Below, in pieces: positions 57,255 through 64,000 of a stretch of DNA of 64,000 nucleotides. The notes beneath the pieces are model-generated. The model was not told the origin of the DNA, searched no databases, and saw nothing but the letters and a program-made list of their open reading frames with translations. Every line of letters begins with the position of its first letter. Position 1 is the first letter of the stretch. Source of the stretch: Acheta domesticus (taxonomy: Eukaryota > Arthropoda > Insecta > Orthoptera > Gryllidae); contig JAHLJT010008446.1 of NCBI GenBank assembly GCA_031308135.1, positions 167,110,887 through 167,174,886 of the forward strand, read 5' to 3'. A program made the position numbers and the translations under genes.

Positions 57255-58240
57255 TCTGATTTTAACTGATGCCCTTATCATCCGATGGTCTGTACTGAAG
57301 TTCAAGGAAATAAGTATCTCAAAATTTGACACAATTTATGTTGTCTGTGAGAACGTAGTCTACTTCATTCTTCGTCCAGCCATCCGGGCTGTGCTATGTC
57401 CATTTATATTTGGGGTTCTTCTTGACGAATGTATTACAGATTTTTAGTCTCTCTTCTAGTGCGAAATGAATTAGTTTCAATCCCCCGTTGCTCCTCTCAC
57501 CATTAACATACCTGCCTAGTGCTACTTTACTTATGCCTTCTCTTTTCCCAACCTTGCAATTGAAGTCACCTATGATGAAATTTATATTTGATTTGTGAAC
57601 ATTGAAAGTGTCTTCTAGGATTTCAATGTGTTTCTATTTCTTCCTCCGAATTTATGTCCGTTGGGTTATAAACTTGCATAATTGTAACACTTTGGTTTTC
57701 AAATTTTAATTTGAAAATCATTATTCTTTCGAATATCCCTGTAATTTCCTGAATATGTGTTTTGATTCCATTTTTGATGATGAACGCAACGCCCGTTTGT
57801 CCACCCTCAGGTCGCCATTATGTTCTTCTATAATAGCCTCCACTTTTACTTCTAACCTCTGAAAGCCCTAGAATATTGAATTTACTTGTTTCAGGGCTTC
57901 TTGTAGCTAAAGTTTTCTATGTTTGCCTAAAAACGTTCTGACATTGAGCAATGCAATTTTTAATTCATTTATGTTATTGGGATTTTTATTGCTTGATTGT
58001 TTTGGACGAAAGGGCCCACGCCCGCTGATATTGCTCTCCGGGAACCCATTTCTATCATCGCCTTGCGTAGGTCGAAGGCTTCAATACGTGGGAATCGTCG
58101 CCGCGCAGCTTGTCATCCTCAGTAAGCAAGAGATAAGAGCTGTCCACATGCCTCTGGAGGTCAGGCGTGAAACATCCCATTTGTACCGCTGGGTTGAAAG
58201 TCTCCGGAAAAACTGTTTCCTGTTCGTAAGTTAAATGTTA
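57255..58240 (-). pseudogene. RTE endonuclease fragment
   Basis: On the minus strand: NINELKIALLNVRTF (about 57955), QTGVAFIIKNGIKTH (about 57790, composite of frames), VTIMQVYNPTDINSEEEIE (57680), INFIIGDFNCKVGKREG (57570) and KWTWHSPDGWTKNEVDYVLT (57390). These are the successive APE-endonuclease motifs of RTE LINEs. The frame is broken at several points. The RT that should follow downstream is absent; instead an RTE RT segment lies upstream at 58280-61290. 58000-58240 may be 5' leader of this copy. Confidence 0.75.
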
Positions 58241-58279
58241 ATTTACCTTTCTATATCAGTGGAAGTAGTTGTCTTATAG

Positions 58280-61200
58280 CCACACATCCCTTTGCAATTC
58301 GTTTTTAATATCTTGCACACTGCCTCATTTGCATTTATCTCTGCTACCAAGATATGTGGATTTTTGACAGGGTTCTACTTCCAAACCATCATCCAGTTTC
58401 ACACCTTTAGCACTTCTTCCAAATGTTCAGTCTTGTTAAGGTTTATTTCTAAACCCCATTCTGAGTACTCTTCATATAATTTCCGTATAATAATACTCTT
58501 CATAAAATGGAATCAAAAGTATAGATCATCGTCTTCATCTTCAGCGAACACCACCTGATCATCTGCGAAGTGAAGAGAGAATAACAGAGAGTCACCAATT
58601 TTAATACCCATATTACAACATCTCTTCCTCCATCTTCTCAGGGTTTCATTCAGGTATATTTTAAACAAAGTCGGGGTTACACAGCACTCCTGTCGTAAAC
58701 TTTTATTCACTGGAAATGATGCAGAAACGTTTCTCCATACTTTCGTTTGGCTCGCATTATCACTGTACAAATCTTTAACAGCTCTAATCGATTGCGTATT
58801 TACATTTTGTTTCTCCATTGCCATCCATAGCCTAGATAATGGAACAGTGTCATAGGCCTTACGCAGATCTATAAACACAAGGTGCGTTTCCAAGTTATGA
58901 ACGAGACGTTGTCGGTTACCTGTCTAATAGTAAAGACGTTATCAATACATGAGCGCCCCGCTCGAAAGCCGCTCTGTTCCTCGATATCAGCGAAGTCTCT
59001 TTCCAGTCGGGTTTGTAATATTTTCCCATACACTCAGTCAATGCTGCTGACAGTTATACCTCTATAGTTTGCATACTCTTTCCTATCAGCTTTCTTGTAA
59101 ATGTTAGAGATATATCCATTTCTAAAGTCCTTTGGTAATTCTTCTCCCATTAAACACCTATTGTATTGTCGGGTAAGAGATCCAATAATAAATTGGGACC
59201 ATGCTTCAGCAAATGATTGTTTACCAATCCCGGGCCGGGTGCTTTTGCATTTTAAATCTCTGTATGTTTTTTCAGTCTCTCTCACTGTAATATATTCCAT
59301 ATTATGCGGCTTCCATATTATTNNNNNNNNNNNNNNNNNNNNNNNNNNNNNNNNNNNNNNNNNNNNNNNNNNNNNNNNNNNNNNNNNNNNNNNNNNNNNN
59401 NNNNNNNNNNNNNNNNNNNNNNNNNNNNNNNNNNNNNNNNNNNNNNNNNNNNNNNNNNNNNNNNNNNNNNNNNNNNNNNNNNNNNNNNNNNNNNNNNNNN
59501 NNNNNNNNNNNNNNNNNNNNNNNNNNNNNNNNNNNNNNNNNNNNNNNNNNNNNNNNNNNNNNNNNNNNNNNNNNNNNNNNNNNNNNNNNNNNNNNNNNNN
59601 NNNNNNNNNNNNNNNNNNNNNNNNNNNNNNNNNNNNNNNNNNNNNNNNNNNNNNNNNNNNNNNNNNNNNNNNNNNNNNNNNNNNNNNNNNNNNNNNNNNN
59701 NNNNNNNNNNNNNNNNNNNNNNNNNNNNNNNNNNNNNNNNNNNNNNNNNNNNNNNNNNNNNNNNNNNNNNNNNNNNNNNNNNNNNNNNNNNNNNNNNNNN
59801 NNNNNNNNNNNNNNNNNNNNNNNNNNNNNNNNNNNNNNNNNNNNNNNNNNNNNNNNNNNNNNNNNNNNNNNNNNNNNNNNNNNNNNNNNNNNNNNNNNNN
59901 NNNNNNNNNNNNNNNNNNNNNNNNNNNNNNNNNNNNNNNNNNNNNNNNNNNNNNNNNNNNNNNNNNNNNNNNNNNNNNNNNNNNNNNNNNNNNNNNNNNN
60001 NNNNNNNNNNNNNNNNNNNNNNNNNNNNNNNNNNNNNNNNNNNNNNNNNNNNNNNNNNNNNNNNNNNNNNNNNNNNNNNNNNNNNNNNNNNNNNNNNNNN
60101 NNNNNNNNNNNNNNNNNNNNNNNNNNNNNNNNNNNNNNNNNNNNNNNNNNNNNNNNNNNNNNNNNNNNNNNNNNNNNNNNNNNNNNNNNNNNNNNNNNNN
60201 NNNNNNNNNNNNNNNNNNNNNNNNNNNNNNNNNNNNNNNNNNNNNNNNNNNNNNNNNNNNNNNNNNNNNNNNNNNNNNNNNNNNNNNNNNNNNNNNNNNN
60301 NNNNNNNNNNNNNNNNNNNNNNAGCAAATGATTGTTTACCAATCCCGGGCCGGGTGCTTTTGCATTTTTAAATCTCTGTATTGTTTTTTCAGTCTCTCTC
60401 ACTGTAATATATTCCATATTATGCGGCTTCCATATTATTCCTCGAGCTCTGTTTTATGTTACTAAATGCGAGCCTATTTTCTTTCAGAAGTTCTTCATAA
60501 TACATTTTAAATTGGTCTATACTGATAGGTTGTAGTGCTAAATTTTGCTTTTCATTTTGTCTGAGGTTCTTTATTATTTTCCTTGCGTTCTTTGATCTGG
60601 CATTACCCATACTCTGTTCTACATTGCTCATATCTCCCATGCTTAATGTTTCGCGTTTCTTACTTATGGTTTAACTTCTCTACTAATTTGACGATAACAT
60701 TTCCTGTCTTCATTATGTTGGGTGCTTAACCATGTATTATAAGCATTTTTTGTCTCTCACTTTCCCTGCCAAATAATTATTCCACCATCAGTCTCTTATT
60801 CCTTTCCCATCAGTATATTCTTTTTTCCCGAGGCTCTCATAAGCTGCTTGATGTACGAAATCTACAATTCCATCGTAGAGTGAGTTGTTGTTTGGTTCAC
60901 TTCTAACAGTTTCTTACTTAATCTGAGCTTGTATAGGAAGGATGTAGATGGATTTTCAAGCAAACATATTTTGTATCCTTTTTGGTCTATGGTACTGGAC
61001 TTCCGATTCGTACTTCCGATTGCTGTGCCTTGTTTGCATAGGAAACTTACAATCTTGGTTTCAACAAATAATGGTTTGCTTTTTCATATTATTTTATGGC
61101 ATCTTTTGTCTTTTATTCCTATTATTTCTTTGTTAATTTCTTCGCGAAACGTAACTGCTTCAGTTTTGATTTCTTTCATCTTTTTTAATTTCTTTTGCTT

Positions 61201-61290
61201 CTTCTTTGATTCCTTTAATTTTTTGTAGGATTTCTGCAAGGAGCTTTGAATATTTATCCATTTCTTTCTATTTGTTTCTATTTGTTCTTC
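58280..61290 (-). pseudogene. RTE reverse transcriptase segment containing the N gap
   Basis: From high to low coordinates: linker (about 60780-60440, SIDQFKMYYEELLKENRLAF); ETEKTIQRFKNAKAPGPG just right of the gap; then on the left side MGEELPKDFRNGYISNIYKK and KEYANYRGITVSSI (59150-59040); then 58893-58513 with THLVFIDLRKAYDTVPLSRL, ECCVTPTLFKIYLNE and LHFADDQVVFAEDEDD. FADD is intact. Immediately after, a shifted frame keeps the post-palm region to ~58300. The match to the RTE order is good; frames shift several times. Confidence 0.8.
59323..60322. other. 1000-N assembly gap with duplicated flanks
   Basis: Exactly 1000 N. The 115 bases to the left (59208-59322) and 117 to the right (60323-60439) are the same sequence apart from two single-T length differences. 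Confidence 0.95.
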
Positions 61291-61616
61291 TTTGGCGGCA
61301 TACGATCAGTCTTTCCTCCGTTGGATCTTAGACCGTGAACAAAGTTGCCTAAATCACTCATAGATTTCGCATCTAGTAAGATGCTTGTACTTGCTGTTAG
61401 TTCTTTTAGCGACCAACAGGCTTGATAGTTCTTCTCTGATGACACTAGAGTTCGTTGTGATTATATTAGCGTTTAACCTTTACTTTCACGTCTTCTTCTT
61501 GTTGTATGAAAGCTACTTCTGCTATTGAAGCTCTTCTCTGCCCTCCTTAGACCGCAAAATATCACATAACTTGAATAACAACATTCTACCTCTATGGACA
61601 CTTCCCGCCAATGAAA
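61291..61616. other. Interval, possibly 5' RTE sequence
   Basis: No clear domain. Confidence 0.3.
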
Positions 61617-61765
61617 ATTATTAAATATTATTAAAATTATTATTTTTTATTATTATTATTATTAAAATTATTATTTTTTATTATTATTATTAAAATTATT
61701 ATTTTTATTATTATTATTAAAATTATTATTTTTTATTATTATTATTAAAATTATTAATTAAAAAT
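61617..61765. repeat. ATT-rich minisatellite, ~31-bp period
   Basis: ATTATTATTATTAAAATTAT with a T-run spacer recurs about four times, a higher-order unit on an ATT microsatellite. Confidence 0.85.
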
Positions 61766-62719
61766 GTTATAAAATTATGCAATTTCGATATTTTAGACAA
61801 TAATTAAATATTAGGAAAATATCTACAGATATTTTAATGGTAAAAGTAAAAAACAGCTGGGAATTGAGAACTCGCTGCCGCTCGCGGTGACTCATCCGGA
61901 TTCTTCGTCTAGCATTGCTGCAATATGCAACGCGATAAGCACTCTAGTCATGGCTATAGTCCTAGAATTTCGGCTGTTGGCGGCCATGCGTGGTGAAACG
62001 AGCAATTACAATGTAGTTTCTGAGGGAAACAGTGCATTGTGTTTCTGTGAGTCCTGATTGGCGTGCGTTTACTAGAATTATTAGAGTTTTTTGGTTTTGG
62101 TCATCATCCACTGTGACGGAAAATGAAGATATCAAAGTTTGATGAAATAAAATTATTTGGTTCGGTTAGATTTGAAGAGGATTGATAGAACATTTTTGCT
62201 TTTCATGGTGAAACAATTTTTTCTGAGAACTTCTTTGGTGACTTAGATAGAAATATTTTTGAAATAGTAATATTTAAAAAAATAAACTCATTGCTTTTAA
62301 TAGAATTTCAACATTTTAAGACAAATTTCCATGATAGTAAATTTGCTGAAAGAAGAAAATTATGGTTGCGTATTGTAACACCCTACCCCCTTTGTTATGT
62401 TTTTCTTTGTGATATTGAATGCAACATGGTTGATCTGACCGTACTTGGACTGCTTTAAACTCTCCGTTTAAAGAGGGAGATGAATCCCAGGGTGACCCGA
62501 CTTACCTGTGCTGATTTCCTGTCTGCAGCGTTGCCCCCGAGCGCTCAGGCTGAAATTATGAGGGGACGCATGCGTGACCGGCTTTTTCAGGCATTAATGC
62601 ATTGAATCACATTTGTGATTTTATCAGGTGGATTTAATTCCATACCAAATACGAGGTGAGGCCTCCAATGACTACAGAAAATTCCTTAACCTACCTTAAC
62701 CTAACTTAGCTTGGTTTTT
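61766..62719. other. Interval without recognised genes
   Basis: Includes TTAACCTACC/TTAACCTAAC phrases near 62685-62705, not a telomeric array. Confidence 0.4.
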
Positions 62720-63635
62720 AGGGCCCAGGCGTTTCATGGGCCCAGGCGTTTAGCTCGTCAGGCGGGTACATCGTCGACCCCGGCGTTCAGAATCAGCGGT
62801 GGCGTAAGCGGCGGCTCACGTCCCCGGGTAGTCCCCCGCGCAGCGCGGTTCGGTGCTGTCGGCGGGTGGGCCTCCCTCGCCCCTTTCCACAGGGCGGGCG
62901 GAGCAGCGGCTCCCGCGGGCGTCGGATGCACGGCCCAAGACGGCGGTGACTGCGCCTTTGCCTGTGATGGGTCCTAGCCCAAGTTCGGGTGCTCCGTATC
63001 GCCTCACGGTGATTGTCCTGCGTGCGGTTCGGTCCAGGCGACGCATGGGCGGCCAGAGATGTGGCGGCGATTGCAATCTTGCGAGCGGGGCAGCGTCTCG
63101 CGGTAGCGGCGTGGCATACAGCGGCGTGCGGCAATGCGTGAACCCGCGTCGTAATGCAACCTTACTCTGGCGTCGCCCTCATCGTCACCAAAAAGCTTCC
63201 TCTCTCCTCGTCGTAATGAACGAGCTTGTAGCACGCAATAGCCTCCCTCGAGTCGCGACCTCCCTCGCGTCCACCCCCCGTTCAGTTTTCGGCCATTGGC
63301 TTCTAGAGACAACGTGGCGTACGCAGCCCAACCGCGGTATCGTTGGCGACCGTTGGCGCCGCGTCTTTGTAAGACGGGTTTGGCGTCACGGAAATTCTCG
63401 GAATCGTGGGTGGACGCGTCGCGACGCTTTCTTGCGTGGCGTACGTATTTCCCCGCTGACCAACGGTGTCTCCTCTACTTGCAACCGTGCCTACACAATA
63501 GCGACCGGTCCCATCCAGGCGCCCGGCTGCGTTCGGCAGGCGCAGGTAGCTGGAAAATGCCACTTTCCTGGCCTCAGCTTTCGGGAACTCTCAACGTTAT
63601 TCGAAATAAAATTTAGAAAACACATCCAAACCTGA
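62720..63635. other. GC-rich, CpG-rich block with long open frames on both strands
   Basis: About 880 bases of clearly higher GC than anything nearby, starting with a tandem GGGCCCAGGCGTTT (two copies, about 62720-62753). A 260-codon plus frame (62853-63635) is the longest uninterrupted real-sequence frame in the window, but four other frames on both strands are also open over 85 codons, and the product (Arg/Ser/Gly-rich) has no recognised domain. AATAAA overlaps its end. It may be a CpG-rich promoter, a repeat, a foreign fragment or an unrecognised gene; I cannot decide from the sequence. Confidence 0.35.
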
Positions 63636-64000
63636 CGCACGCGACCGTCCCATTACAGTATTTAAGGAAATTTTCCGTTAGGTATAATAATATGCACGAA
63701 ATTAGTTTCAAGAGCATCCGTAGATAGGAGTTATTTTGCTTTAAAAATAATTCATAATTATAAGAGACAAACACAAGGAGAAGAGCGAATGTGCAGCTTG
63801 GCCCTTGTATTAATTGAGAAAAACCCTTAGAATTCATAGGAGAGAAGAGAATTTATAGACAATCCAGCCACATTAATGTGGCCGCCTATGTTCGATGTAA
63901 ACGTGCAATAACGAGTCACAGATGGCAGGTGGTATCACTAACAGTGGAAGATGGAAGGGGCTACCAACCGGGCCTCCTCAACACCCGTTTAGCGAGCGCT
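63636..64000. other. AT-rich tail of the window
   Basis: No gene recognised; the sequence becomes GC-richer at the very end. Confidence 0.4.

Noticed and set aside
59101..60465. Apparent 355- to 454-codon frames across the gap
   Set aside because: They consist mostly of N; only the flanks are real and belong to an RTE RT on the minus strand.
62685..62710. Telomeric CCTAA repeats
   Set aside because: Only scattered TTAACCTA(C/A)C phrases, with no regular pentamer array.
1..64000. CRISPR arrays, operons or bacterial promoters
   Set aside because: Nothing in the window has prokaryotic gene organisation; all coding traces are eukaryotic mobile elements.

Overview
The window is AT-rich animal DNA, almost certainly from an insect with a large, repeat-laden genome. 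The evidence is the mix of transposable elements (TEs): RTE, I-clade and CR1/Jockey-group LINEs, a Penelope-like element, piggyBac, several hAT and pogo/mariner-type elements, tRNA-derived SINEs, and long AT microsatellites. A polyneopteran such as a stick insect, cockroach, termite or orthopteran is my inference, not a demonstrated assignment. I found no intact host protein-coding gene. Nearly every recognisable protein segment belongs to a decayed mobile element.

Layout. 1-1.8 kb: a foldback element with inverted arms of about 540 bp. 2.3-3.3 kb: a diverged inverted-repeat element. 4.0-4.2 kb: a SINE. 7.2-9.2 kb (-): a Ty3/gypsy remnant (gag, protease, start of RT, end of integrase). 9.9-11.1 kb: an element marked by repeated TAACTTGGGACA motifs. 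11.1-12.9 kb (+): the best CR1/Jockey-group LINE copy; relatives lie at 18.7, 28.0, 40.3-42.0 and 44.0-44.8 kb. 13.1-17 kb: CpG-rich blocks, a mariner-like element, a pogo-type MITE and TA repeats. 20.6-24.6 kb (-): an RTE LINE interrupted by a 0.94-kb hAT element. 25.2-27.9 kb (-): a Penelope-like element with flanking repeats, RT and GIY-YIG domains. 29.2-30.6 kb: a TIR element with clustered palindromes. 30.8-31.2 kb: a possible small secreted-peptide gene. 34.7-40.2 kb (-): an I-clade LINE interrupted by a 1.26-kb hAT. 43.1-45.0 kb: a possible spliced pogo-like remnant. 47.3-48.1 kb: a TATCGGACA-type element with relatives at 34.3 and 42.4 kb. 48.3-49.2 kb (+): an RTE remnant split by a SINE. 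50.7-51.2 kb: a second SINE family. 51.2-52.6 kb: a hAT inserted at the 3' end of a piggyBac transposase (52.6-54.3 kb, -). 54.9-56.8 kb (+): a decayed DDE-type transposase. 57.3-61.3 kb (-): RTE RT and EN segments in permuted order around a 1000-N gap. 62.7-63.6 kb: a GC-rich block.

The most useful results are structural. Three hAT insertions and one SINE insertion leave target-site duplications, and excising each in silico restores (or in the piggyBac case sensibly ends) the host element's reading frame. A pair of LINE fragments looks like a twin-priming inversion. The sequence on each side of the N gap is the same ~115 bp, so that gap is probably an unmerged contig overlap. I did not find a convincing new biological system. 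The closest candidates are the foldback element, the element with GAGAAT..CTC palindrome clusters, and the possible micro-gene at 30.8 kb.
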